Source of the DNA: Arcobacter sp.
GTDB taxonomy: Bacteria; Campylobacterota; Campylobacteria; Campylobacterales; Arcobacteraceae
NCBI GenBank assembly: GCA_030635995.1
Contig: DAOVXU010000016.1
Coordinates: 1 to 15,277 of the forward strand
DNA: 15,277 bases
Reading direction: 5' to 3'
The number at the start of each line of letters is the position of its first letter. Positions within the stretch are counted from its first letter, which is position 1. The position numbers and the translations under genes were made by a program. Shown in pieces: positions 6,158-14,101 of this stretch. A model generated the notes under the pieces. That model ran no database searches. It worked only from the letters and a program-made list of their open reading frames with translations, and had not been told where the DNA came from.

Positions 6158-6164
6158 AAACAGT

Positions 6165-6521
6165 TTGGCATCAACAAAGCAAATTGAAGAGCTAAGAGAA
6201 ATTTTAGAGGTTCGAAAAATACAAATAGAAAGCAATATTGAAGATAGTAAAAATAATATTGCTCAGTTACAAAATATGGATTGTAAAGATGATTTTGATT
6301 TTGCAGAATCTAGTAGTGATAGCTTTACATCTGAAGTGATTGCAGTGCAACAAAGTAAAGAGTTAGTTGAAATAAATAGTGCATTAAAAGATATTAAAGA
6401 TGGTAAATATGGTATTTGTGATATGTGTGATGAGTTGATTGCATTAAGACGATTGAAAGCAAAACCATTTGCAAAATTTTGTACAACATGTAGAGAGATA
6501 TTTGAAAATAAAAAGAGATAA
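6165..6521 (+). CDS. DksA/TraR family C4-type zinc-finger protein
   Basis: Resembles the Campylobacter DksA-like regulator, which binds RNA polymerase through the secondary channel and adjusts transcription of stable RNA and metabolic genes. The N-terminal half (about residues 3-70) is a charged helical region fitting the coiled-coil tip of the family, including an acidic DDFDFAESSSD segment. The C-terminal half holds a complete four-cysteine zinc finger, GICDMCDE...KFCTTCRE, with Cys85, Cys88, Cys106 and Cys109. I chose the TTG at 6165 because AGGA lies 7 nt before it and a TATAAT lies between it and the alternative TTG at 6135. This gives 118 residues, close to the roughly 120 of the C. jejuni protein. 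It follows rlmH in the same order as in Campylobacter. Confidence 0.88.
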   Translation: MASTKQIEELREILEVRKIQIESNIEDSKNNIAQLQNMDCKDDFDFAESSSDSFTSEVIAVQQSKELVEINSALKDIKDGKYGICDMCDELIALRRLKAKPFAKFCTTCREIFENKKR

Positions 6522-6532
6522 AGGGATTTAAA

Positions 6533-7555
6533 ATGGGATTTAAAAAATATATAGTAGCTTCATTTTTATTATTAGCAATTATTGCTGGTTATGTTTATAG
6601 TTTAGATATTGGAAATTATAATTTAGTTATAGCAGAATTAAATCTTAACCAAACACTACCTATAGCAGTATGGATAATCACACCTGCAATTTTATTATTT
6701 ATAGCTTCACTTTTACATATGATTTTCTATAATACAAAATCATATTTTACAAAAAAAACAATATTAAAAGATATAGATAATTTATCTTTAGTTGTAAAAG
6801 ATAGATTGCTGAAAAAAAATTCATCTGCTATGTTAAAAACTAAAGAGTTAAAAGAGGTTGGAAATATTTTAAATCAATTAGATTTAAACTTAATCAATAA
6901 TAATTTAACATCATCACTAAATGATATAACTAAAATATCTGAGCAAATTATAAAAATTAAAAAAGGTGAGTATATAAATTCGAATAATTTAAAATTATCT
7001 GAAGGTAATGAAATTATGAAAATGAATATTTTAAATAGAGTAAATAACGATGATAATTTTGCAATCGAGGTACTTAAAAATAGTACTAAATATGATTCAT
7101 CGATTCTTGAAGTGGCTTTTAAAAATATAATAAACAATAAATCATTTGCAACAATAAAAAAATTAGCTTTAAATATGAAACTAACTAATAATATGGTTAA
7201 ATTATTTTTAGAAAAAGATTCAACATCTGCAAAAGAATTTTCTTTAACAAATAGTGAAATTTTAGTTTATGTTCAAGATAATAAATTTACAAATAATGAA
7301 CTTATTATAATTGCTAGAAATTATAAAAAATCTATGTCTCCAGAACAACTTATTAAATTATTTGAAGATATAAGTGCAGCTGATGAGACTTTAACTACAA
7401 GTTATCTATATGTATTATTTGAATATGAGATGATTGTACAAATAAGAGAGATTTTAGTAAATAGTCAAAAAGATGAATATATAATCTTTAAAGCCTTATT
7501 AGATTTAAAAGATGCTGGTAAACACTATAGCGTAGATAGTTTAATCTTAAAATAA
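6533..7555 (+). CDS. Conserved two-helix membrane protein of unknown function
   Basis: I do not recognise a named family. The 340-residue protein has two hydrophobic segments near the N-terminus (about 6-23 and 43-65), separated by a short probably periplasmic loop. A large, charged, mostly helical domain follows (about 70-340), rich in Lys, Asn, Leu and Ile and without cysteine motifs, nucleotide-binding loops or metal sites that I can see. The regularly alternating helical segments after residue 160 could be a repeat (HEAT/ARM-like) fold, but that is only an impression. AAGGGA 7 nt before the ATG is a good ribosome site. The dksA-like / this gene / dus order is the same as Cj0125c-Cj0124c-Cj0123c in C. 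jejuni, so it is a syntenic lineage protein rather than a recent acquisition. Confidence 0.75.
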   Translation: MGFKKYIVASFLLLAIIAGYVYSLDIGNYNLVIAELNLNQTLPIAVWIITPAILLFIASLLHMIFYNTKSYFTKKTILKDIDNLSLVVKDRLLKKNSSAMLKTKELKEVGNILNQLDLNLINNNLTSSLNDITKISEQIIKIKKGEYINSNNLKLSEGNEIMKMNILNRVNNDDNFAIEVLKNSTKYDSSILEVAFKNIINNKSFATIKKLALNMKLTNNMVKLFLEKDSTSAKEFSLTNSEILVYVQDNKFTNNELIIIARNYKKSMSPEQLIKLFEDISAADETLTTSYLYVLFEYEMIVQIREILVNSQKDEYIIFKALLDLKDAGKHYSVDSLILK

Positions 7556-7576
7556 TTTATCAACTAATAATTATAA

Positions 7577-8512
7577 ATGTCTAAAATACTAGATTTCTCA
7601 ACACCACTAGTGGTATTAGCTCCACTAGCTGGTTATACTGACCTCCCTTTTCGTTCTGTTGTTAAAAATTTTGGAGTTGATTTAACTATAAGTGAAATGA
7701 TAAGCTCTAATGCATTAGCTTATAGCAATCCTAAAACACTAAAAATGGTAGAAAAAGCACCAAATGAAGATCCTTATATTGTTCAAATATCAGGAAGTAA
7801 ACCAGAAATTATTCAACTTGCTGTTGAAAAACTAAATGAAATTGATGGTATTAATGGTATTGATTTAAATTGTGGTTGTCCAGCTCCTAAAGTATTTAGT
7901 CATGGTAGTGGTTCAAATTTATTAGCTGATCTGCCAAGATTACAGGAGATACTTAAAACTATTAAAAAATATTCTAATAAACAACTAACAACAGTAAAAA
8001 TAAGAATTGGTGTAGATGAAAAAATACCTTATGATATAGCACGAGCTATAGAAGATGTTGGTGTTGATATGATAAGTGTACATGGTAGAACCAAACAAGG
8101 TAAATATAAAGCACCTGTTGATTATGATGCTATTAAAACAGTAGTAGATGCTGTAAAAATTCCTGTAATTGCAAATGGAGATATTAAAGATTATCAAAAG
8201 GCTAAGGATGTTTTAGAGCATACTGGAGCTGCTGGTATTATGATAGGTCGTGGTGCTATTGGAAAGCCTTGGATATTTCATCAAATAGCTAATCAAAGTG
8301 AAGATATATCTGATCAACTTAAACATAAAATCATTTTAGAACATTATGAAGGTATGTTAAAACATTATGGGAAACATGCTGTAGTTATGTTTAGAAAACA
8401 TTTTCATACATATTCTAAAGGTTATCAAAGAGCAAATGAATTTAGACAAAAAGTTAATTTTATCACTGATGAAGAGATAATGAGAGAATTACTAAAAAAC
8501 TTCTTTAAATAA
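7577..8512 (+). CDS. dus: tRNA-dihydrouridine synthase
   Basis: An FMN- and NADPH-dependent enzyme that reduces specific uridines in the D loop of tRNA to dihydrouridine. Family motifs are clear: VLAPLAGYTDLPFR at 13-26 (FMN site), LNCGCPAPKV with catalytic Cys101, KIRIG with Lys141, SVHGRT with His169, IANGDI, and GIMIGRGAIGKPWIF near residue 220. Its 311 residues are near E. coli DusB (321). The wording of the motifs is closest to DusB-type enzymes, but the subgroup, and so the target position, is not certain. There is no clear Shine-Dalgarno before the ATG. Its stop codon overlaps the tilS start (TAATG), indicating coupled translation. Confidence 0.94.
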   Translation: MSKILDFSTPLVVLAPLAGYTDLPFRSVVKNFGVDLTISEMISSNALAYSNPKTLKMVEKAPNEDPYIVQISGSKPEIIQLAVEKLNEIDGINGIDLNCGCPAPKVFSHGSGSNLLADLPRLQEILKTIKKYSNKQLTTVKIRIGVDEKIPYDIARAIEDVGVDMISVHGRTKQGKYKAPVDYDAIKTVVDAVKIPVIANGDIKDYQKAKDVLEHTGAAGIMIGRGAIGKPWIFHQIANQSEDISDQLKHKIILEHYEGMLKHYGKHAVVMFRKHFHTYSKGYQRANEFRQKVNFITDEEIMRELLKNFFK

Positions 8513-9513
8513 TGTTTGATACAAATCTAATAACAACTTCTAAAAATCTTTTAGCTTTTAGTGGTGGGATAGATTCAAGTGCTTTATTTTTTATTCTATT
8601 AGAGAAGAACATACAATTTGATATTGCAATTGTCAATTATAATATAAGAGAACAATCAAAACAAGAAGTTCAATATGCTAAAGATTTAGCTAGAAAATAT
8701 AATAAAGAGTGTTATATCTCAATTTATGATAAAGATACTTTTAGTGAAAAAGATGCAAGAGATTTTAGATATAAATTTTTCAATAATTTAATCATCAAAC
8801 ATAACTATAAATCATTACTTACAGCACATCAATTAAATGATACTTTTGAATGGTTTCTTATGCAATTTTCAAAAGGTGCAGGATTGGTTGAACTAATTGG
8901 ATTACAAAAAGAGGAATTAAAAGATAATTATATTTTATATAGACCTTTACTTGAAATATCAAAAAAAGAATTAAAAAACTATTTAGATGAAAATAATATT
9001 CTGCATTTTATAGATGAAAGTAATTCTAATATCAAATATAAAAGAAATTATTTCAGAAAAGAGTTTAGTGATAAATTTATAAGTGAATATAAAAATGGTG
9101 TTAAAAGATCAATTTCATATTTAAAAAATGATATAAATTCTTTATCTTCAACATATAATATATTTGAATTTGAGAATTTATATATTGCAAAATTTCAAAT
9201 TATAGATATGAATATTATGATAAGATTTATAGATAAAACTATAAAAAAATTTAGTATTATAATATCTAAAAGTACAAGAGATGAAATTCTAAAACAAAAA
9301 GAGATAGTAATATCAAATAAAATAAGTGTTTCTATTATAAATAATATGATTTGGATAAGTCTATATTCAAATAAGATAATGGATAAAAAATTTAAAGAAA
9401 AATGTAGAGTATTAAAAATTCCAAAAAATATACGAAGTTATTTAAGTGAATTTAACACAGACAAATTTAATGAGTTTTTAAATAAACTTGATAATTTTAA
9501 CCGATTGGTTTAG
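8512..9513 (+). CDS. tilS: tRNA(Ile)-lysidine synthase
   Basis: Attaches lysine to C34 of tRNA-Ile(CAU), so that it reads AUA and is charged with isoleucine; essential in most bacteria. An N-type ATP pyrophosphatase with the PP-loop SGGIDSS at residues 17-23. The following VNYNIREQSKQE segment replaces the usual VNHGLR, and TAHQLNDTFEWFLMQF replaces TAHHADDQAET, both diverged but correctly placed. At 333 residues it lacks much of the C-terminal extension of E. coli TilS (432), as is common in Campylobacterota. The ATG overlaps the dus stop by 1 nt and has no Shine-Dalgarno, so it depends on coupling. Last gene of the operon; it converges on tRNA-Gly 8 nt away. Confidence 0.93.
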   Translation: MFDTNLITTSKNLLAFSGGIDSSALFFILLEKNIQFDIAIVNYNIREQSKQEVQYAKDLARKYNKECYISIYDKDTFSEKDARDFRYKFFNNLIIKHNYKSLLTAHQLNDTFEWFLMQFSKGAGLVELIGLQKEELKDNYILYRPLLEISKKELKNYLDENNILHFIDESNSNIKYKRNYFRKEFSDKFISEYKNGVKRSISYLKNDINSLSSTYNIFEFENLYIAKFQIIDMNIMIRFIDKTIKKFSIIISKSTRDEILKQKEIVISNKISVSIINNMIWISLYSNKIMDKKFKEKCRVLKIPKNIRSYLSEFNTDKFNEFLNKLDNFNRLV

Positions 9514-9521
9514 TTTTATAG

Positions 9522-9598
9522 TGGAGCGGGTGACGCGACTCGAACGCGCGACAATCTGCTTGGAAGGCAGAGGCTCTAGCCAACTGAGCTACACCCGC
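9522..9598 (-). tRNA. tRNA-Gly, anticodon UCC, CCA encoded
   Basis: The minus strand forms a complete 77-nt cloverleaf: acceptor GCGGGTG paired with CACCCGC, D arm with TAGCTCAGTTGGCTAGAGC, anticodon stem TCTGC/GCAGA with loop CTTCCAA (anticodon UCC, reading GGA/GGG), T loop TTCGAGT, discriminator U and genomic CCA. U73 and the anticodon fit glycine. Its 3' end faces the tilS stop codon. A TAAAAT at 9611-9616 (minus strand) about 13 nt upstream may be its -10. Confidence 0.96.
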
Positions 9599-9736
9599 TT
9601 AACTGTTGAAATTTTAGCTTAATAATCTTAAATTATTATTAAAATGGCAATTTATAAACTCATTTTATTTACATTCGTAATAATTATTAAATATTTTATC
9701 TAATTCAATTATATTTAAAGTTGTTTTTATATTTCA

Positions 9737-9769
9737 TATGATAAAGTTAGCTTAACTAAATTTAAGGAG
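9737..9769 (+). promoter_or_regulatory. Possible ferredoxin promoter -10 and strong ribosome site
   Basis: TATGAT at 9737-9742 is a plausible -10 element. AAGGAG at 9764-9769, 7 nt before the ATG, is among the best Shine-Dalgarno sequences in the window and suggests high expression. Confidence 0.4.
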
Positions 9770-9776
9770 AATTAAA

Positions 9777-10037
9777 ATGGCAGTAATTATTACAGATACA
9801 TGTATTTCATGTGATGCTTGTTTAGACGAGTGTCCAACAGAATCAATCGTTGATAACGATGAAAACCCAACAGGTGAGGATATTTATTATGTAAATCGTG
9901 AAACTTGTTCAGAATGTATTGCTGATCACGATACTCCAGCTTGTGCTGAAGCATGTCCAACTGAAGGTTGTATTGTATGGGGTGATGCTCCTAAAACTGA
10001 AGGTGCAGCAGCTGGTGAACCTTGTATTGAAGATTAA
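9777..10037 (+). CDS. 2[4Fe-4S] ferredoxin, YfhL-like
   Basis: A small acidic cytoplasmic electron carrier with two four-iron clusters. First motif: Cys9, Cys12, Cys15, Cys19-Pro. Second: Cys44, Cys47, then an eight-residue spacer to Cys56, Cys60-Pro. The unequal CxxC-x8-CxxxCP second motif is typical of the Allochromatium/YfhL ferredoxin type. There are extra cysteines at 65 and near the C-terminus. It has 86 residues and a strongly acidic composition. In Campylobacterota such ferredoxins typically serve pyruvate and 2-oxoglutarate oxidoreductases; that partner is inferred from the lineage. It stands alone, with its own ribosome site and terminator, and precedes ndk as in C. jejuni. Confidence 0.92.
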   Translation: MAVIITDTCISCDACLDECPTESIVDNDENPTGEDIYYVNRETCSECIADHDTPACAEACPTEGCIVWGDAPKTEGAAAGEPCIED

Positions 10038-10063
10038 AATTTAATTAATTTTAACTTTTATTG

Positions 10064-10100
10064 AAAAGGGGTAGATGATTTATCATCTACCCCTTTTTTT
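10064..10100 (+). terminator. Strong rho-independent terminator of the ferredoxin gene
   Basis: GGGGTAGATGA (10068-10078) pairs perfectly with 10083-10093 around a TTTA loop, then seven T residues follow (10094-10100). AAAA upstream extends the stem. Confidence 0.94.
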
Positions 10101-10126
10101 ATTTAATAATAACTTTTGGTAAAATT

Positions 10127-10159
10127 TGTTATAATCGCAAAAAATTAAACAAAATGGAG
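10127..10159 (+). promoter_or_regulatory. ndk operon promoter (extended -10) and ribosome site
   Basis: TGTTATAAT at 10127-10135 is a consensus extended -10, 30 nt before the ndk ATG. GGAGA at 10155-10159 is the ribosome binding site. This probably drives ndk through fabH, since no terminator is seen until after fabH. Confidence 0.6.
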
Positions 10160-10164
10160 AAATA

Positions 10165-10578
10165 ATGGAACAAACATTATCAATAATCAAACCAGATGCA
10201 GTAGCTAAAAATGTAGTTGGAAAGATATTAAGTAGATTTGAAGAAGCTGGATTAAGAATAGCAGTAACTAAAAAAATTCAATTAAGCCAAGCTGATGCTG
10301 AAGCTTTTTACGCAGTACACTCTGAAAGACCTTTTTTTGGTGATTTAGTAGAATTTATGATCTCTGGACCAGTTATTGTAACTGTACTAGAAGGTGAAGA
10401 TGCTATGGCTAAAAATAGAGACTTAATGGGAGCTACAAATCCTAAAGAAGCAGCTGCTGGAACTATTAGAGCTGATTTTGCTGAATCTATTGATGCTAAT
10501 GCAGTACATGGTTCAGATAGTGTTGAAAATGCTACAGATGAAATTAACTTTTTCTTTGCTCAAAGAGAGATTTGTTAG
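10165..10578 (+). CDS. ndk: Nucleoside diphosphate kinase
   Basis: Transfers the gamma-phosphate of ATP to other nucleoside diphosphates through a phosphohistidine, balancing NTP and dNTP pools. The 137 residues are standard (E. coli 143). Diagnostic segments are the N-terminal TLSIIKPDAVAKN, FYAVHSERPFF, MGATNPKEAAAGTIRADF, and NAVHGSDSVENA with active-site His115. First gene of the ndk-to-fabH operon. It is preceded by a consensus extended -10 and a GGAGA ribosome site. Confidence 0.97.
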   Translation: MEQTLSIIKPDAVAKNVVGKILSRFEEAGLRIAVTKKIQLSQADAEAFYAVHSERPFFGDLVEFMISGPVIVTVLEGEDAMAKNRDLMGATNPKEAAAGTIRADFAESIDANAVHGSDSVENATDEINFFFAQREIC

Positions 10579-10587
10579 TAAAACAAA

Positions 10588-10971
10588 ATGAAAGTTGAAT
10601 TTAGAAAAGTACCTAATATTGCAAAAGAATTTAAAATAAGTTTAAATTCAGTAAATTTTTTAGGTACTTTTAGTAGAATATCAAACAAACTTGTCAGAAT
10701 TGATGCTCAAATAGAGGGTAACTACCCTGTTGAGTGTTGTAAATGTGGCAAAGAATTTGCAGTAAATATTGATGAAAAGCATATATTTACCGTGAGTGAT
10801 GGTATTTTTTCATCTCATGATGAAAGAGAAAATGAAATTATTATAGAGATTGATGATCATATTATAAATTTTGAAGATATTCTTAACTCTGAGTTAGAAT
10901 CTTTAAATAGTGAGTATCATATTTGTAATGATTGTGCTACAAGTGATAATTTTGTAGATATAGAAATATAG
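10588..10971 (+). CDS. YceD/DUF177 family protein, 23S rRNA accumulation factor
   Basis: A DUF177 (YceD) family protein; family members affect 23S rRNA accumulation, and the gene is nearly always next to rpmF. The 127 residues carry two cysteine pairs that could bind a metal: Cys50 (and Cys51) with Cys53 in VECCKCGKEF, and Cys113 with Cys116 in HICNDC. Between them is a beta-rich segment ending in the acidic NFEDILNSELES typical of the family. It lies 9 nt after ndk, with no strong Shine-Dalgarno, and 21 nt before rpmF. The assignment rests on the cysteine pattern and on position before rpmF, plsX and fabH. Confidence 0.82.
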   Translation: MKVEFRKVPNIAKEFKISLNSVNFLGTFSRISNKLVRIDAQIEGNYPVECCKCGKEFAVNIDEKHIFTVSDGIFSSHDERENEIIIEIDDHIINFEDILNSELESLNSEYHICNDCATSDNFVDIEI

Positions 10972-10992
10972 TTAAAATAAAAAGGATATAAA

Positions 10993-11145
10993 ATGGCAGT
11001 ACCAAAGAGACGAGTTTCACACTCAAGAAGTGCAAAAAGAAGAACACATTATAAAATTACGTTGAAAAGACCAGTTAAAGATACAGATGGAACATGGAAA
11101 ATGCCTCATAATGTAAACCCAACTACAGGTGAATATAAAGCGTAA
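10993..11145 (+). CDS. rpmF: 50S ribosomal protein L32 (bL32)
   Basis: A 50-residue protein of the large ribosomal subunit. It begins MAVPKRRVSHSRSAKRRTHY, the bL32 signature, continues with a basic segment, and ends in NPTTGEYKA as in Campylobacter L32. It has no cysteines, so it is the zinc-independent form. AAAGGA lies 7 nt upstream of the ATG. The stop codon overlaps the plsX start (TAATG), a 1-nt overlap implying coupled translation. The rpmF-plsX-fabH order is widely conserved and ties ribosome production to lipid synthesis. Confidence 0.97.
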   Translation: MAVPKRRVSHSRSAKRRTHYKITLKRPVKDTDGTWKMPHNVNPTTGEYKA

Positions 11146-12131
11146 TGTTAAAAATAGCAATTGATGCAATGGGAGGGGACAATGGACCTAGCCCAATCAT
11201 CGAAGGATTATTATTAGCTTTAAAGAAAAATAAAAACTTTGAAGCTATTGCTGTAGGTAATAAAGAAGAACTTTTACCTTTAATTCCTCAAAAATTTGAT
11301 CATAGAATTGAAATTTATGATTGTAATGATGTTATTAGTATGTCTGATTCAGCAACTGATGCATTAAAGAGAAAAGATAGTTCTGCTTATATTGCGATTG
11401 ATTTAGTAAAAACTGGTGTTGCTGATGCTTATGTAAGTGCGGGACATAGTGGAGCTAGTATGAGTTTAGCAACATTAAGAATAGGAAGAATTAAAGGTGT
11501 AAGTCGTCCAGCAATTGCTACATTGATGCCAACAGTAGATAAAAATACATTAGTATTAGATGTTGGGGCAAATGTAGATTGTGATGCAAATAATTTAAAA
11601 GAATTTGCTATTATGGGTCAAGTTTATGCAGAAGATGTTTTAGGAATTGATGATCCTTTAACAGGTCTATTAAGTAATGGTGAAGAGGAAAGTAAAGGTA
11701 ATGAAGTATCAAAAGAGGCTTATAAACTACTTGAACATATTCCAAACTTTGCTGGAAATGTAGAGGGAAATGATATATTCAATGGTTCAACAGATGTAGT
11801 TGTTTGTGATGGATTTATTGGTAATATTATGCTTAAATCTGCTGAAGGTGTTGCTGATACAATTGGTAAAATTATTAAAAATAATTTAAAAAGATCTTTA
11901 GTTTCTATTTTAGGTGCAGTTCTTATGAGAAAAGTATTTAAAAGTTTAAAAGTTAAAGTTGATTATGCTGAGTATGGTGGAGCACCTTTATTAGGTGTAA
12001 AAGCACCTGTAATTATTGCTCATGGTAAATCAAATGCAAAAGCTATTCAGAATGCAATTTTTCAAGCAGTAGCTGCTGCTCAATCAGACTTAAAAATTGA
12101 TATAGAAAATAGATTACAACAATATAAATAA
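11145..12131 (+). CDS. plsX: Phosphate acyltransferase PlsX
   Basis: Converts acyl-ACP and phosphate to acyl-phosphate, the acyl donor for PlsY in phosphatidic acid synthesis; peripheral to the inner membrane. The 328 residues open with the diagnostic AIDAMGGDNGP (residues 5-15), followed by SDSATDALKRKDSS, SAGHSGASMSLA, RPAIATLMP, DVGANVDCD, the FNGSTDVVVCDGFIGNI segment, and EYGGAPLLGVK near the C-terminus. The length is typical. It has no Shine-Dalgarno of its own and starts in the rpmF stop codon, so it relies on coupling. Confidence 0.97.
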   Translation: MLKIAIDAMGGDNGPSPIIEGLLLALKKNKNFEAIAVGNKEELLPLIPQKFDHRIEIYDCNDVISMSDSATDALKRKDSSAYIAIDLVKTGVADAYVSAGHSGASMSLATLRIGRIKGVSRPAIATLMPTVDKNTLVLDVGANVDCDANNLKEFAIMGQVYAEDVLGIDDPLTGLLSNGEEESKGNEVSKEAYKLLEHIPNFAGNVEGNDIFNGSTDVVVCDGFIGNIMLKSAEGVADTIGKIIKNNLKRSLVSILGAVLMRKVFKSLKVKVDYAEYGGAPLLGVKAPVIIAHGKSNAKAIQNAIFQAVAAAQSDLKIDIENRLQQYK

Positions 12132-12140
12132 GGACTAAAT

Positions 12141-13103
12141 ATGTATGCTTCTTTTCGTTCAATTGGTGCTTTTATACCACAAACTGTTAGAACAAATCAA
12201 TGGTTTGTTGATAGAATGGATACAAGTGATGAATGGATTACTAAAAGAACCGGAATAAGTGAAAGAAGAATTGCACTTAAAGAACAACATACAAGTGATC
12301 TAGGTACTGAAGCTGCAAAAATTGCTATTAATAGAGCTTCAATAGAAAAAGAAGAGATTGACTTAATTATATGTGCAACTATCTCTCCTGATTATTTATG
12401 TATGCCTTCAACAGCTTGTATTATTGCAGATAAGCTAGGTATCAAAAATGTTATGGCTCTTGATATTAGTGCTGCTTGTACTGGATTTGTTTATGCCCTA
12501 AGCGTAGCAAAAGCATTTATTGAATCTGGAATGAAAAAGAATGTATTGATAATAGGGGCTGAAAAGTTAAGCTCAATTGTAGATTATACAGATAGAACTA
12601 CTTGTATGCTATTTGGTGATGGTGCAGGTGCAGCTATTATTAGCATGACTGATAAAAAAGAAGATGCTATTATCGATGTTCAGTGTAGTTCTGATGGTGG
12701 ATTGAAAGATTTACTATTAACTCCTGGTATACAAAGTGAGGAAGCTTCATTTATGCAAATGAAAGGTAATGAGACTTTTAAAGTTGCAGTACGAACACTT
12801 ACAAGTGATGTGAGATTGATATTAGAAAGAAATAAAATGACAAATGATGATATTGATCTATTTATTCCACATCAAGCTAACTATAGAATAATAAAAGCAG
12901 TTGGTGATGCTCTTAATTTTAAAGAGGAACAAAAAGTTGTAACTGTAAATAAATATGGAAATACATCTTCAGCTTCCATCCCTATGGCTATAAATAAGTG
13001 TTATGAAGATGGAACACTTAAAAGTGGTGAAGTGATACTGCTTGATGCTTTTGGTGGTGGATTAACTTGGGGTTCTGCTTTAGTTAAATTTATGGGTAAA
13101 TAA
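12141..13103 (+). CDS. fabH: 3-oxoacyl-ACP synthase III (KAS III)
   Basis: Starts fatty-acid synthesis by condensing acetyl-CoA with malonyl-ACP. A thiolase-fold enzyme of 320 residues, like E. coli (317). The catalytic triad is intact: Cys113 in DISAACTGF, His244 in PHQANYR, Asn274 in KYGNTSSASIP. MDTSDEWITKRTGI and LFGDGAGAA are also present. AAGGA lies 6 nt before the ATG, 10 nt after plsX. Its malonyl-ACP substrate depends on accD and acpS, both in this window. Last gene of the operon, converging on the permease gene. Confidence 0.98.
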   Translation: MYASFRSIGAFIPQTVRTNQWFVDRMDTSDEWITKRTGISERRIALKEQHTSDLGTEAAKIAINRASIEKEEIDLIICATISPDYLCMPSTACIIADKLGIKNVMALDISAACTGFVYALSVAKAFIESGMKKNVLIIGAEKLSSIVDYTDRTTCMLFGDGAGAAIISMTDKKEDAIIDVQCSSDGGLKDLLLTPGIQSEEASFMQMKGNETFKVAVRTLTSDVRLILERNKMTNDDIDLFIPHQANYRIIKAVGDALNFKEEQKVVTVNKYGNTSSASIPMAINKCYEDGTLKSGEVILLDAFGGGLTWGSALVKFMGK

Positions 13104-13144
13104 AATTACCCAATAAAGTTCTAACACCATTTATAGTTAGAACT
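13093..13144. terminator. Tandem hairpins between convergent fabH and permease
   Basis: Two inverted repeats lie end to end. TGGGTAA (13093-13099) pairs with TTACCCA (13106-13112) across the fabH stop codon. AGTTCTAAC (13117-13125) pairs with GTTAGAACT (13136-13144). Neither is followed by a good T tract on either strand, so both directions may share a weak bidirectional terminator. Confidence 0.5.
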
Positions 13145-13147
13145 ATT

Positions 13148-14101
13148 CTATCCTTTGAAATTTGGATTTAATTTCAATAAAATCAAATCAGCAATAATAT
13201 TTCCTAAAAGTGTTAAAAATGCACCTATGATTAATATCCCCATAACTACAGGGTAATCATGACTAAGTGCAGATTGGAAAAACAATAAACCCATCCCATC
13301 AATAGAGAATATTGTTTCTAATATAACACTCCCTCCAATAATCCCTGGTAGAGATAATCCAAGAAGTGTTATCACTGTTGGATATAAATTTGGTAGTATA
13401 TAATATCTTAATATTTTTTTATTTTCTAATCCTCTAGCAATTGCAAAAAATATATAATCTGTTTTTAGAATTTCAAGTGTTAATGAACGAATATATAAAG
13501 TAAGACTTCCAATTCCCCCAAATACAATAATAAATATAGGTAAAATAAGATGCCAGGCTGTATCTTTAATATAATCAAATCCATCCAATCCATCTTCGCT
13601 ACTTATACCTGTAAGTGGTAAGATTTCTAAATTTATTGAAAATATAAATATTAAAATAAGTGCTAAATAAAAAGATGGCATAGAAAAACTTAAAATTGAA
13701 AGTTGTTGTATAAATTTATCAAATATACTATTTTGACTTAATGCTGATTTTATTCCTATATACAATGACAAGATAAAAATAAAAAACATACTGATTAAAT
13801 TTATTGTTAAAGTTATAGGTATTCGTGAAAGTATTTCATCTTTTACTTGCTCTCCACTACTAAAAGATATTCCAAAATCTAACATCGTAATATTTTTAAC
13901 CCAAGAAAAAAATTGTATATGTAAGGGTTGATTTAGATTATATATCTCTTTTAATTGTACAATTGATTCTTCTGTAATATTTGGATTTAGTTCTCCTGTT
14001 GCAAAAAAGCTATTTGGTGCTAAATGTACTGCTATAAATGAGATTAAAGATATAATAAATAGCATAACTGCCAAATATATAAATTTTTTAATAATTATCA
14101 T
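13148..14101 (-). CDS. ABC transporter permease, DppB/OppB type
   Basis: An inner-membrane permease of the binding-protein-dependent peptide/nickel (Dpp/Opp/Nik) importer class. The 317 residues start with one membrane helix (about 5-27), then a periplasmic segment (about 28-95) with LNQPLHIQFFSW and LDFGISFSSGE, both typical of DppB. About five more helices follow between 98 and 310. The cytoplasmic EAA loop that docks to the ATPase is seen around 215-238 (AIARGLENKKIL). A full importer also needs a second permease, ATPases and a binding protein; none is within the window in this orientation, and fabH lies immediately downstream, so it is an orphan here. The substrate cannot be told. Its ATG overlaps the acpS stop codon by 4 nt, so the two are translated together. 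Confidence 0.88.
   Translation of the reverse strand: MIIIKKFIYLAVMLFIISLISFIAVHLAPNSFFATGELNPNITEESIVQLKEIYNLNQPLHIQFFSWVKNITMLDFGISFSSGEQVKDEILSRIPITLTINLISMFFIFILSLYIGIKSALSQNSIFDKFIQQLSILSFSMPSFYLALILIFIFSINLEILPLTGISSEDGLDGFDYIKDTAWHLILPIFIIVFGGIGSLTLYIRSLTLEILKTDYIFFAIARGLENKKILRYYILPNLYPTVITLLGLSLPGIIGGSVILETIFSIDGMGLLFFQSALSHDYPVVMGILIIGAFLTLLGNIIADLILLKLNPNFKG

Noticed and set aside
7603..7614. Perfect 12-bp palindrome ACCACTAGTGGT inside dus
   Set aside because: It encodes the conserved FMN-site strand residues TPLVV; most likely a coincidence of codons.
9514..9521. A terminator between tilS and the opposing tRNA-Gly
   Set aside because: The gap is only 8 nt and no hairpin with a T tract is present; the tRNA structure itself may serve.
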